64,000 bases of DNA from UBA937 sp031549725 (GCA_031549725.1 JAVBPH010000042.1:1-64000), one strand, 5' to 3'; counted from the first letter of the stretch, positions 1-8,063 are shown. Numbers and translations: made by a program. The notes: generated by a model not told the origin, from the letters alone.

Positions 1-3
1 TTG

Positions 4-141
4 AGCTTTTTTCAAAACTCGGTTAGTTTTGAAAAAAGCTTTTGCAGAAAGAATGTTATTTCCTTATCCATAAATAAAATAGCATTCTTTCTGCACTCAC
101 ATCTAAGGTTGCTTTTTCAAAATCTGAAATTTTGAAAAAGC
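4..141. repeat. Repeat family A, copy 1: three-hairpin intergenic element
   Basis: Three palindromes lie in a row. Hairpin I pairs 4-19 with 25-40 (16 bp, 5-nt loop). Hairpin II pairs 44-55 with 83-94 (12 bp). Hairpin III pairs 111-123 with 129-141 (13 bp). The linker ATCTAAGGTTGC before hairpin III recurs in the copies near 3.8, 28.1 and 32.7 kb. There is no open frame of note. The element lies downstream of hgcB, where it might end transcription, although no T-run follows the stems. Confidence 0.8.
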
Positions 142-223
142 CTCATTTAATTTACTTTTTTAGTTATGTATAGCCGGACCATGAAAATGTATCACCGGGA
201 TAGGGAACCATCCCCAGATAAAA

Positions 224-517
224 CTAACAACAATCCCCACCGGAACAATCACAGCTTGGTTCGGTTCCCGTTATCCAGCCCTTGACGATGGCGCTGGCGC
301 AGCCCACGTTTGCTTTCACCGATATAGCTTTTGCAGGACAGTTAAGCGCACAGGCCCCGCATTCCATGCAACGGTTTTTGTCTGCAATTTGCGCTTTGCC
401 ATGGTTTATGGCAAATACCCTGTGGGGGCAAACAACTTTACACAAACCACAGCCCACACATTTATCCTGGGACAGATAAAGCGTCGCAACATCTTTTAAA
501 TACGTATGTTTCATCAT
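224..517 (-). CDS. hgcB: HgcB, 2x[4Fe-4S] ferredoxin of mercury methylation
   Basis: This 97-residue protein is the electron donor thought to reduce the corrinoid of HgcA during methylation of Hg(II). Two bacterial ferredoxin motifs are visible: Cys20/23/26 then Cys30-Pro, and Cys50/53/56 then Cys60-Pro. The family's hallmark extras are also present: a lone Cys73 in VGCAS, at the same number as the essential cysteine I recall in the Desulfovibrio ND132 protein, and a vicinal C-terminal pair Cys96-Cys97. Cys89 and Cys91 add further thiols to the tail. The gene begins 4 nt after hgcA stops, behind GGTAGGT, at ATGATG, so Met2 could be the true start. A generic ferredoxin would lack Cys73 and the CC tail. 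Confidence 0.92.
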   Translation of the reverse strand: MMKHTYLKDVATLYLSQDKCVGCGLCKVVCPHRVFAINHGKAQIADKNRCMECGACALNCPAKAISVKANVGCASAIVKGWITGTEPSCDCSGGDCC

Positions 518-521
518 GTAC

Positions 522-1586
522 CTACCCGGTGAAACTTTTTACAAGCAATAATGCCGCACCAACAACAACCGAAATGATAATCAGCGGGATCGCTGTTTTC
601 ATTTCTTTATTAACACCGGAAAAAGATGTATAGGTTGATGAGCCGGTAAAATTCATGGCGAGATATGCCGATACCGACGGCAGTACAAGAATATATCCAA
701 CTGCAAGCATCCATGTTTTTATACTGAACCATCGAAACAGCCATACCATACACCCTGTCCAGATAAATCCCAGCAACCAGCCTTTCCAGGCAAAGGCCCT
801 TCCGGGAATGACCGGCAGCAGCAAGGGGGTTAATACCGTCCCTGCAGCAACGGCTCCGATATATAAGGCAACGTCCAGCAATCCGAAGGGCCTTGCAGCA
901 AACAGGTTCAGAAGGAACAGAAGACCAAAAATCACCAGGGATGGTTTTACAGCGGATACAAGTTCGATGGGGGTTAAAACTAATCTGTCCAGGACGGTAA
1001 ACCGGACGGTCCGCATTTCTTCGGTTGCTTTGTAACCTGCATCAAGGTATGCCTTAATATCCCGGGCGCGAACAGGACCATACAAGACTGAAAAACCGGA
1101 ACGCTCCCGTACTTCATGGGCACTAACACCGGCTGCGCCGAGTTGGGGCAGGATCAGCCTCCGGTGGGATATGATTTTCGGCAGACCCGTTCTTTCAATA
1201 CGGTTGACCAGTTCATCCGTACCGAATGTACCTTTTCCGGCGGCACACCACACATTTATACCTTTTGTATCAAGTATAAGCAGCCAGCAATCGAGACCGG
1301 CAAGTTCCTTCCGCAGGCTATCAAACGTGAGTTTATAATTGGCACTCACCAGCACAGGCGACTTTCTGCCGGGGCTGCCCACCGCATAAAGTTCCGGGGT
1401 GACCGTATAGTTCATACGCCCAATTCCCCAGCGTACTTTCCAAACGCCAAGCTTATCTTTGAATGTCAAACGTGTGGATACGGCTTCAATAATTTTATCC
1501 ATACCGACGGGGTGCGGGTAATTATTTGAACAGCAGCAGGTCTTTTTTTCTTCACCGCAGCAGCTATCACTAATCAATTGCAGCAC
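522..1586 (-). CDS. hgcA: HgcA, corrinoid methyltransferase of mercury methylation
   Basis: HgcA transfers a methyl group from its corrinoid cofactor to inorganic mercury. The diagnostic cap-helix motif NVWCAAGK is intact at residues 111-118, with Cys114 as the expected lower cobalt ligand. Residues about 30-200 form the corrinoid-binding domain related to the gamma subunit of the corrinoid iron-sulfur protein. From about residue 208 onward several hydrophobic segments form the membrane domain that separates HgcA from soluble corrinoid proteins. The N-terminus carries an unusual cysteine cluster (Cys9, 10, 17, 18, 19). The start is uncertain: GTG at 1586, or TTG at 1577, which overlaps the arsR stop as TTGA and lies 8 nt after AGGGGG (351 aa). 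It is co-transcribed with arsR and hgcB. Confidence 0.93.
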   Translation of the reverse strand: MLQLISDSCCGEEKKTCCCSNNYPHPVGMDKIIEAVSTRLTFKDKLGVWKVRWGIGRMNYTVTPELYAVGSPGRKSPVLVSANYKLTFDSLRKELAGLDCWLLILDTKGINVWCAAGKGTFGTDELVNRIERTGLPKIISHRRLILPQLGAAGVSAHEVRERSGFSVLYGPVRARDIKAYLDAGYKATEEMRTVRFTVLDRLVLTPIELVSAVKPSLVIFGLLFLLNLFAARPFGLLDVALYIGAVAAGTVLTPLLLPVIPGRAFAWKGWLLGFIWTGCMVWLFRWFSIKTWMLAVGYILVLPSVSAYLAMNFTGSSTYTSFSGVNKEMKTAIPLIIISVVVGAALLLVKSFTG

Positions 1587-1888
1587 CCCCTATCATCCGT
1601 TTCATCCTCCACAAAGGTTGTGATCCTTTGAAGCAGTTCAGCCGCGTAATTGCTGCCGCTTTCACTGATGGAATAATATGTCCATTTGCCTTCTTTACGG
1701 GGTAAAACAATACCGCTGTCACAGAGGAGTTTCATGTGATGGGAAAGCGTCGGCTGGGTGATATCCAGCTTTTCCAGCAGGACGCACGCGCATTTTTCAC
1801 CGGTTTGCAGCATTTCCAGTATCATCAAACGGTTTTCATCACAAAAGGCTTTGAATACCCTTGCGTTATCCATGTATTTATTTTTCAA
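1574..1888 (-). CDS. ArsR/SmtB-family repressor upstream of hgcAB
   Basis: This 104-residue winged-helix protein begins with TTG behind GAGGTG and overlaps the start of hgcA. The recognition helix region is visible as ITQPTLSHHMKLL, followed by the wing GKWTYY. Cys33-Ala-Cys35 lies where classical ArsR proteins keep their ELCVCDL thiolate site. Cys16 and a vicinal Cys-Cys near the C-terminus (GCCN) are further candidate ligands. The family represses its own operon and releases DNA on binding As(III), Cd, Zn or related ions. A perfect palindrome on the promoter fits autorepression. ArsR-like regulators are known beside hgcAB in some bacteria. Which metal this one senses cannot be told from sequence. 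Confidence 0.9.
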   Translation of the reverse strand: MKNKYMDNARVFKAFCDENRLMILEMLQTGEKCACVLLEKLDITQPTLSHHMKLLCDSGIVLPRKEGKWTYYSISESGSNYAAELLQRITTFVEDETDDRGCCN

Positions 1889-1912
1889 AGAATCACCTCA
1901 TATCGAAAATTA

Positions 1913-1951
1913 TCTATATGAAATAATACACATCATATAGAAAAAAATCAA
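1913..1951 (-). promoter_or_regulatory. Promoter and palindromic operator of arsR-hgcAB
   Basis: Reading the minus strand, TTGATT (1946-1951) and TATTAT (1923-1928) are separated by 17 bp and form a good -35/-10 pair. The perfect 9-bp inverted repeat TCTATATGA/TCATATAGA at 1913-1921 and 1933-1941, with an 11-bp gap, places one arm in the spacer and the other just past the -10. Binding there would block RNA polymerase, as expected for an ArsR repressor. That ArsR binds it is inference. Confidence 0.7.
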
Positions 1952-2332
1952 TATGTAAATATGAATAAAACTGATTAAAAAAACATCATCACCTAAGAAA
2001 AGATCCATGGAAAAGACAGGTAATTACTGTCAGTTATTCAACTTTTATTCCGCAGGCTGGTTTAATACTCCTCTGTACGCTTTCGCATACGAGCTTTGGG
2101 GCGATTCTTTGAAGCAACAAATAAATCGTTTTGCGTGTTAGAAACCCGTATATAAGCTTTACCCTACAGAACCAACATACACGCTGCTTGCGGCGGGTGT
2201 GTTGATTATTTTTTATATTAAAAATACATGTCCGAAAACAGCGAGTTTTTTTGAAAAAGATGGTATATTTTATCAAGCGAGGCCTTTGAAAAACTTCAGG
2301 TTTTTAAAATGGCTCCAGCAGGAGAGTATTAT
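1952..2332. other. Intergenic region between arsR and ada-alkA
   Basis: Divergent gap. It contains repeat B copy 1 (2042-2206) and an A/T-rich hairpin at about 2281-2313 (arms around TTCAG) directly upstream of the alkA ribosome site. An 80-codon minus-strand frame over the repeat has no ribosome site and is not supported as a gene. I could not identify a clear promoter for alkA. Confidence 0.5.
2042..2206 (+). repeat. Repeat family B, copy 1: multi-hairpin element
   Basis: This matches the copies at 35721-35880 (same strand) and 6165-6343 (opposite strand). Shared blocks are CTTTATTC(C)GCAGG at the start, GGGGCGATTCTTTGAA in the middle and CC(T/C)TACAGAACC near the end. Between them are an outer stem (GGTTT..AATAC with GTGTT..AAACC), a hairpin TGTACGC/GCATACGA with one mismatch, an inner hairpin CGATT/AATCG, and a 3' hairpin ACACGC/GGGTGT. 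It sits upstream of ada-alkA. Confidence 0.75.
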
Positions 2333-3793
2333 ATGAATAACGGAAATCAATCATGGTATGCCGCATTCAAGGCAAAAGATACCAGATTTGATGGGCGTTT
2401 TTTTGTGGGCGTAACATCTACGGGTATTTATTGCAGGCCCATATGCCGGGCAAAACAACCCAAGGCGGATAATTGTACGTTTTATACTACAGCAGCAGCG
2501 GCGGAACACGCAGGCTTTCGTCCCTGTCTCTTATGCCGGCCGGAGCTTGCCCCCGGTAATGCTCCGGTGGATGCCGCAGCCTCACTCGCCCACCATGCGG
2601 CACGATTAATCGAGGAAAGCTGCCAAAAGGATAACAGTATTGAGGATTTGGCATCCCGGCTTGGTTATACGGACCGTCACGTAAGGAGGGTCTTTACAGA
2701 AGAATTTGGTGTTTCCCCGGTACAATATCAACAGACCTGCAGATTACTTCTGGCCAAAAATTTACTTACCGAGACAAACCTTTCAATAACCGATGTTGCC
2801 ATGGCCGCTGGATTTGGCAGCCTGCGCAGATTTAACGATCTGTTTAAAAAACAGTACCGCCTTGTACCCACAGCACTGCGGCGTCAGGCTTCGGGTGAAA
2901 AGAAACAGGACAGCAATGTAACCGTATCCCTTGGCTACCGGCCTCCATACCAGTGGCAGCAAATCCTTGATTTTTTAGCCCTCCGGGCGGTTCCCGGGGT
3001 AGAAACCGTAAAAGACGGAGAATATATACGAACAGTACATCTTGATGATGGAAACCAGCATCATTTTTACGGCTGGATACGGGTAGGCCATTTTCCTCAA
3101 AAAAATGTTCTGACCGTGACCATGGATACGAATCTTTTACCTTTATTGCCCCAGGTACTGGCCCGTACCCGCCATCTGTTTGATCTGTACTGCGATCCGG
3201 ATGCAATATATGAAACCCTGGTATCCATGAATAACATCCGTCCAGGGCTTTGTATTCCGGGCACCCGGCTTCCAGGTTGTTTTGATGTTTTTGAAATGGC
3301 AGTACGGGCTGTGTTAGGTCAGCAGATCACCGTAAAGGCCGCACGAACCTTAGCTGCAAGGCTTGTTGAAAAGTACGGTACTCCCATTCAGACCGGAATA
3401 GAAGGACTGACCCATACCTTTCCGTCTCCGGGGGATTTCATTGCATTGGAAGAACCAATTGCAAATCATCTGGGACCATTAGGTATTACCGGATCCCGGG
3501 CAAATACTATTTTATCCCTGGCAAGGGTATTAGCCCATGGAGAAATAAATCTCGGCCATTGCGTCCAACCGGAGGCGGAGATGAAAAAATTATTGTCCAT
3601 TCCGGGTATTGGAGACTGGACAGCCCAATACATTGCCATGCGCGGCATGGACTGGCCGGATGCTTTTCCTCATACGGATTATGGGGTAAAAAAAGCACTG
3701 TCCTCTTATACATCAAAAGAAATATTAAAGATAGCAGAAGCGTGGCGCCCCTGGAGAAGTTATGCAACGATTAATCTGTGGAATTCTTTATAA
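2333..3793 (+). CDS. alkA: Ada-type regulator fused to AlkA 3-methyladenine glycosylase
   Basis: This 486-residue protein combines alkylation sensing with base excision. Residues about 10-80 are the Ada zinc domain with Cys34, Cys38, Cys65 and Cys68, the first of which takes methyl groups from DNA phosphotriesters in Ada. An AraC-type helix-turn-helix follows (about 85-185; DLASRLGYTDRHVRRVF). The C-terminal half is an AlkA glycosylase: AVLGQQITVKAARTLA, the helix-hairpin-helix LLSIPGIGDWTAQYIAMRG, catalytic Asp449 in PHTDYGVKKAL, and WRPWRSYA. The start at 2333 is chosen because AGGAGAG lies 6 nt upstream; an earlier ATG at 2309 has no such site. ogt follows on the same strand. It probably activates its own expression on alkylation damage. 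Confidence 0.9.
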   Translation: MNNGNQSWYAAFKAKDTRFDGRFFVGVTSTGIYCRPICRAKQPKADNCTFYTTAAAAEHAGFRPCLLCRPELAPGNAPVDAAASLAHHAARLIEESCQKDNSIEDLASRLGYTDRHVRRVFTEEFGVSPVQYQQTCRLLLAKNLLTETNLSITDVAMAAGFGSLRRFNDLFKKQYRLVPTALRRQASGEKKQDSNVTVSLGYRPPYQWQQILDFLALRAVPGVETVKDGEYIRTVHLDDGNQHHFYGWIRVGHFPQKNVLTVTMDTNLLPLLPQVLARTRHLFDLYCDPDAIYETLVSMNNIRPGLCIPGTRLPGCFDVFEMAVRAVLGQQITVKAARTLAARLVEKYGTPIQTGIEGLTHTFPSPGDFIALEEPIANHLGPLGITGSRANTILSLARVLAHGEINLGHCVQPEAEMKKLLSIPGIGDWTAQYIAMRGMDWPDAFPHTDYGVKKALSSYTSKEILKIAEAWRPWRSYATINLWNSL

Positions 3794-3800
3794 ACCAGAG

Positions 3801-3914
3801 GCTTTTTCAAAATCCGCCGGGCCGTAAGGTCCGTAATTTTGAAAAAGCAACCTTAGATGTGAGTGCAGAAAGAATGCTATTTTATTTACGGACAAGGAAA
3901 TAACAGTCTTTCTG
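3801..3914. repeat. Repeat family A, copy 2 (inverted)
   Basis: This lies in the reverse orientation to copy 1. A 13-bp stem GCTTTTTCAAAAT/ATTTTGAAAAAGC (3801-3813 with 3836-3848) has an enlarged GC-rich loop. The conserved linker GCAACCTTAGATGTGAG follows, and then a second hairpin with arms CAGAAAGA (from 3866) and TCTTTCTG (3907-3914). It separates alkA from ogt. Confidence 0.75.
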
Positions 3915-3950
3915 AAAAAGGCTCACCATACAAAACATAAGGAGAAAAAT

Positions 3951-4490
3951 ATGTTTTATTCAACCCAATATGCATCACCCGTCGGATCAATCACACTAGC
4001 CAGTGACGGGAAAAACCTGTCCGGTTTATGGATTGAGGGGCAGAAATATTTTGGCGACACCATTACGGAGAACATGGATAAAAAAGACAACCTGTCCATT
4101 TTTTCCATGACAAAAAAATGGCTCGACAACTATTTTGCCGGTAAAAAACCACCCATTACCGATTTACCCCTCGCACCAATCGGCGGGACATTCCGTAAAG
4201 GAGTATGGGATATTCTCTGCGATATTCCCTATGGTCATGTCATAAGCTACGGAGATATTGCAAAAACCATGGCTGCCCTGATGAACCGGCCGAGCATGTC
4301 CAGCCAGGCTGTGGGCGGAGCCGTGGGCCATAATCCCATATCAATAATTATCCCCTGTCACCGGGTTGTAGGATCAAATGGAAGCCTGACCGGGTATGCG
4401 GGCGGCGTGGACAGGAAAATTAAATTACTTGAACTTGAAGGTGTGGACATGAGCCGTTTGTATAAACCATTAAAAAGCACTGCCCCATAA
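3951..4490 (+). CDS. ogt: Methylated-DNA-[protein]-cysteine S-methyltransferase
   Basis: This 179-residue suicide enzyme removes methyl groups from O6-methylguanine and O4-methylthymine in DNA by transferring them to its own cysteine. The acceptor motif IPCHRVVG is present with Cys136. The preceding VWDILCDIPYGHVISYGDIA and the following LTGYAGGVDRKIKLLELEG are typical of the C-terminal domain. Length is usual for Ogt/AGT. The start has AAGGAG 6-7 nt upstream. It follows the Ada-AlkA gene on the same strand with a repeat element between, so the two form an alkylation-repair module that may share induction. Confidence 0.93.
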   Translation: MFYSTQYASPVGSITLASDGKNLSGLWIEGQKYFGDTITENMDKKDNLSIFSMTKKWLDNYFAGKKPPITDLPLAPIGGTFRKGVWDILCDIPYGHVISYGDIAKTMAALMNRPSMSSQAVGGAVGHNPISIIIPCHRVVGSNGSLTGYAGGVDRKIKLLELEGVDMSRLYKPLKSTAP

Positions 4491-4698
4491 CACTTAAAAA
4501 TTATTATAACAAAACATAGATCCATGCTGAAACGAATTTTCCCCGGAGGAAGAAGCCCGATCCCCGTGTATTGGGCTTCTTCCCAAAAATTGCACATGTT
4601 TCATAATTCAGCTTGAAAAATTCCCTGGGCTCTGTCAGAATTGGAAAAAATCCGGCTGTTCCGTTTTCACATACGAGAAACCAGTTGCCGGAATATAT

Positions 4699-5778
4699 AT
4701 GGAGAACCCTGAAAAATCCATGGAATATATGACGTTTGTTATCCTTCTTGCCGAGCTTCTGCTCATGTACCTCCTGGCTGCCCTATGGCGGGTCTACCGA
4801 CGCAACCGCAGGGTATACCGGCTCAAGGACAAGTATAGAATGGCCAGCCTGAAGGAACATGTTACATACCTGTATCGGATTTTGGGTACCAGGGGTTCTC
4901 ATTTCAAGTGTCCCCCGGAACTGCAAAGTGCCATTAGGCACCGGAATAATTTGGAATATAACCTCCGCCGGCTTATGCGGGAAATCCTAGACCACATGGG
5001 ACTTTCCATAGAAGGCCCGGAACTCCATATTGTCTACAGTAATTTTGACAGCTTCAGCCGTGACGGCACCGCCGGACGCTTTGAAACCGGTGGAGGAAGA
5101 AGAAGTGAAATTGAAATATTCCTGAAAAAAGATTATTCCTTTTGGAATACCGCCGCCGTTCTTTGCCACGAATGCGCCCATTATTTTATGAACCTCCGGA
5201 ACATTCGTTTACAGGACCCAGCAGAACAGGAGGAACTCACGGATATCACCGCAGTCTTTCTGGGGTTTGGCAAAATCCTCCGGCGTGGGTATGAGCAGCG
5301 GAGCCGGTCAAAACCAATGGGTTTCAACCAGAAACTTATCCAGCAGACCAGGCTGGGTTATCTCAGCGCCGACGAAATAGGTTATGTTCAGGTATCCCTG
5401 GAAAACCGGGTTCCGAAGTACCGTAATGTATTCTATGGACGCAGCAGAAGCGCAGAACAGCCGCCACCCCGGGAAAACAAGTACCGGAAAATAACCGCAA
5501 GGATTGAAACGCTGGAAAAAAAACACAATGCCCTGGTCCGGCTCATCGCCCGGCCGGAGTTGGCGGCGGCCAGTTATACCCGGAAAGAATGGGAACTTCT
5601 CCAGGAACTTATGATAGCTCTGGAAACCGGTCATCTGGAAGCATCACTCGGAGGCCTAAAACGCCAAGCCCCAACAACAGACCCAAAGGAATTATCCGCC
5701 AGCCTTGCATTGGTCGTCGATCTGGAAAAACGGATAGCCGCCTGGACAGCCCTGGCAAAACGTAAAGTCGGACATTGA
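4699..5778 (+). CDS. Unknown membrane-anchored protein with an HExxH metallopeptidase motif
   Basis: I do not recognise this 359-residue protein by family. Residues about 12-30 form one strong membrane segment followed by arginine-rich positive residues, so the rest is likely cytoplasmic. Residues 157-161 read HECAH, a zinc-protease HExxH motif. The downstream stretch EELTDITAVFLGFGKIL could hold the third ligand and resembles the region that follows HExxH in some gluzincin-like peptidases. The C-terminal third is charged and probably helical. The start could be 4699, 4720 or 4729, and no strong ribosome site decides it. It stands alone with long gaps on both sides. Confidence 0.6.
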   Translation: MENPEKSMEYMTFVILLAELLLMYLLAALWRVYRRNRRVYRLKDKYRMASLKEHVTYLYRILGTRGSHFKCPPELQSAIRHRNNLEYNLRRLMREILDHMGLSIEGPELHIVYSNFDSFSRDGTAGRFETGGGRRSEIEIFLKKDYSFWNTAAVLCHECAHYFMNLRNIRLQDPAEQEELTDITAVFLGFGKILRRGYEQRSRSKPMGFNQKLIQQTRLGYLSADEIGYVQVSLENRVPKYRNVFYGRSRSAEQPPPRENKYRKITARIETLEKKHNALVRLIARPELAAASYTRKEWELLQELMIALETGHLEASLGGLKRQAPTTDPKELSASLALVVDLEKRIAAWTALAKRKVGH

Positions 5779-6164
5779 AGAATCAATCATAAGAAAACGC
5801 AGTTTCATAATTTCAGAAACCCGGGTGGTATTAAATTCTAATATTTAACATTCCGGATACCCGGAATACCATAATTCCTGATATATGGTCTTGAAATTTC
5901 TCCTGCTGCCAGTTTTGAAACTGTTTCTGGTCCCTACGCCCGTAAATAAGTACCTGAAATCAACATTTCAGGTACCGCCATTTATCCATTGGAACAAATA
6001 ATGAAGAACCCCGAGGCAGAACCACGGAGTATCTTCGTTGTAGAGGAAATTATTATACAGGCTGAGGGTTCATACCACATACAAACGTTTCAACCTTCAT
6101 CCAGGGCGTTAAAAAATTAACCGATGCAAGCATCGTGTATGAACCCCAACAGCCTTCCAATCAA
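5779..6164. other. Gene-poor intergenic region
   Basis: I see no gene here. A perfect 11-bp inverted repeat, GTACCTGAAAT/ATTTCAGGTAC, lies at 5950-5975 with a 4-nt loop and no T-run. The remaining bases show no open frame with a ribosome site and no RNA gene that I recognise. Confidence 0.45.
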
Positions 6165-6343
6165 AAACCTTCTGCACGCTTTCGCGTGCGAAGCAGAGCA
6201 GCGAGGTTTTTTGGTTCTGTAAGGTATAGATTTTATGTGGGCTTAATACCCATACAATGTTCATTTACAAGATTTTAAGAACGCCCCAGAGCCTCGTACG
6301 TAAAAGCGTGCAGAAGGTATTAAACCCGCTTGCGAATAAAGGC
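6165..6343 (-). repeat. Repeat family B, copy 2 (minus strand)
   Basis: Read on the minus strand it begins CCTTTATTCGCAAGCGGG (6325-6342), and its outer stem GGGTTTAATACC pairs with GGTATTAAGCCC. The middle block is GGGGCGTTCTT with an inner GTTC/GAAC hairpin, followed by ACCTTACAGAACC. The 3' hairpin is longer than in the other copies and contains GCACGCTTTCGCGTGC (6174-6189). It lies 3' of tRNA-Lys on the same strand. A short plus-strand frame across it is not credible as a gene. Confidence 0.72.
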
Positions 6344-6489
6344 GCATTCCCACTCCAAAACTTAAACCCGGTAGGTTTTAAGCAGTACACTTTTGGTACA
6401 CTTGGAGGAAAACACGCCTTTTGTGGTGGTAGTGTTTACCCGAACATGATTTAATTCTTTATATTATATGTAAATAAAGAATCTTGGAC

Positions 6490-6562
6490 TGAGCCGCACT
6501 GGATTCGAACCAGTGACCCACGCCTTAAAAGGGCGTTGCTCTACCTACTGAGCTAGCGGCCC
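6490..6562 (-). tRNA. tRNA-Lys (anticodon TTT)
   Basis: The minus strand folds as a full cloverleaf: acceptor GGGCCGC/GCGGCTC with one G-T pair and discriminator A, D-arm GCTC..GAGC, anticodon arm ACGCC/GGCGT with loop CTTTTAA giving anticodon TTT, variable loop GGGTC, and T-arm ACTGG-TTCGAAT-CCAGT. CCA is not encoded. It stands alone between mtaB and a repeat B element. Confidence 0.96.
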
Positions 6563-6674
6563 GGGATTTCTACACCTTATAGAAATATTCGATGAAGGTC
6601 AAGGGGGAATGTAAAAATTACCGGAATTGAATCAAAGAAAGCTAAAAATAGCTCCAAACCAACGGGATTCCAGC

Positions 6675-8063
6675 CTAATCCGGCTTTTCCAGGGCAGCCA
6701 GGGCATCAATCCTGGAATCTCCCGTATCTTCATCCTGATAAGGGGAAATTATGGTACACCGGACCGTCATTCCCGGTTTAAAAACCCCATCCTTGGGTTC
6801 AGGAATCAAAACCCTCAGATAATTTCCGGTAATTCCAACGGCATAACCGGATTCCACCGCATTATTCTCGATAATAGCTTCGGTCTGTCTGCCTAAAAAA
6901 CGGTTTATATAGTTTTCCCGGCCTTTTCCCGCCAACATTATGAGCCGTTCCACCCTTTCAACCGCGGTTCGTTCCGGAACATGATGGGAAAACCCGGCCG
7001 CTGCGGTTCCAGGCCGGGGAGAAAAGGGAAAAGCATGGATCCAGGAAAAATCCACCCGTTGGCATAAAGCATAGGTTTTTTCAAATTCGCCGCCGTCCTC
7101 GCCGGGAAACCCGCAGATAATATCACAGGCCAGAAAGGGATCCTGTTTAACTTCCCGCAGTTTTTCTATGGCCTGCAAAACCTGGCTGCCCGTATACCGA
7201 CGGCCCATAACCTTCAGGATAGTATCACTCCCTGACTGGAGGGATATATGAAAATGGGGCCTTACCCTGGGATGGGAAACAACCTTGAGAAAAGCCGGTG
7301 TAACCAGATCCGGTTCAATAGAAGAAATTCTCAGGGCAATCCGTTCTGTCCCTTCAAGAAGCACGCCCAGCAGCCGGGGAAAATCCATATCCCCGTCCCT
7401 GTACTGATTGATGTTTACCCCGGTCAGGACCACCTCACCGTAGCCCCGCTGTTCCAGGGCCCGGAGTCTGGACAATAATTCTTCCGATCCTAGGCTTAAA
7501 CTTTTTCCCCTGGCAAGATGAACCGCACAGTATGTACAGGCATTGTTGCATCCATCCTGAATTTTTAAAAAAGCCCGGGAATGGCTGGAAAAGGAATTCA
7601 CGTTGAACCGGAATCTGTCCCGGGGATCCGGTTTATCATCATTTTGAAGCCACTGTTCCATAGTCTGGGGGAGTTCCCAGGATGAGGTAACCGACTGCAT
7701 GATATATTTCGGAAGATCCAGGATCCTGCTCTTGTTATCCCCGGAAACCACAAAGATCCGGTTTGGAGAACCCTGAACAGATTTCTGTTTTCCAAGATCC
7801 GCCAGTTCATCCGGTTTAAGCTGGGCATAACAACCGGTGATGATTACACAGGCCCCGGGATAATCCCGGCAGGCTTTCCTGATAATCCTCCGGGCTTTTT
7901 GTTCCGCTTTGGATGTGACCGTACAGGTGTTTATGATATGGATATCCGCCCCGTTTTCCCCGGGAACCAGGCGGAATCCTTCCTTTTCAAAGGCCTCCGC
8001 CAATGCTTCACTTTCCAATTGATTTAATTTACAACCCAGGGTTTGAACTGAAACGGAAATCAT
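6675..8063 (-). CDS. mtaB: MtaB-type tRNA t6A37 methylthiotransferase
   Basis: A radical-SAM enzyme that converts t6A at tRNA position 37 to ms2t6A. The 462-residue frame has the N-terminal cluster cysteines Cys11 (LGCKLNQLE), Cys47 (NTCTVTSKAEQKAR) and Cys78 (GCYAQL), the radical-SAM triad Cys172/176/179 (GCNNACTYC), and a C-terminal TRAM-like beta domain. GCKLNQLE marks the MtaB branch rather than MiaB, which is encoded separately at 24675-25997. The usual ARGxxRS after the radical-SAM motif reads ARGKSLSLG here. The start at 8063 matches the family N-terminus; an upstream start at 8147 would run into the TPR gene and adds a non-homologous leader. Confidence 0.9.
   Translation of the reverse strand: MISVSVQTLGCKLNQLESEALAEAFEKEGFRLVPGENGADIHIINTCTVTSKAEQKARRIIRKACRDYPGACVIITGCYAQLKPDELADLGKQKSVQGSPNRIFVVSGDNKSRILDLPKYIMQSVTSSWELPQTMEQWLQNDDKPDPRDRFRFNVNSFSSHSRAFLKIQDGCNNACTYCAVHLARGKSLSLGSEELLSRLRALEQRGYGEVVLTGVNINQYRDGDMDFPRLLGVLLEGTERIALRISSIEPDLVTPAFLKVVSHPRVRPHFHISLQSGSDTILKVMGRRYTGSQVLQAIEKLREVKQDPFLACDIICGFPGEDGGEFEKTYALCQRVDFSWIHAFPFSPRPGTAAAGFSHHVPERTAVERVERLIMLAGKGRENYINRFLGRQTEAIIENNAVESGYAVGITGNYLRVLIPEPKDGVFKPGMTVRCTIISPYQDEDTGDSRIDALAALEKPD

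Noticed and set aside
522..1586. HgcA as a CFeSP gamma/delta subunit of acetogenesis.
   Set aside because: The NVWCAAGK motif, the multi-pass C-terminus and the adjacent HgcB are specific to mercury methylation proteins, and no acetyl-CoA synthase genes lie nearby.
2034..2276. 80-codon minus-strand frame.
   Set aside because: It lies across repeat B copy 1, lacks a ribosome site and has no homology pattern.
6257..6454. 65-codon frame.
   Set aside because: It overlaps repeat B copy 2 and encodes no recognisable protein.
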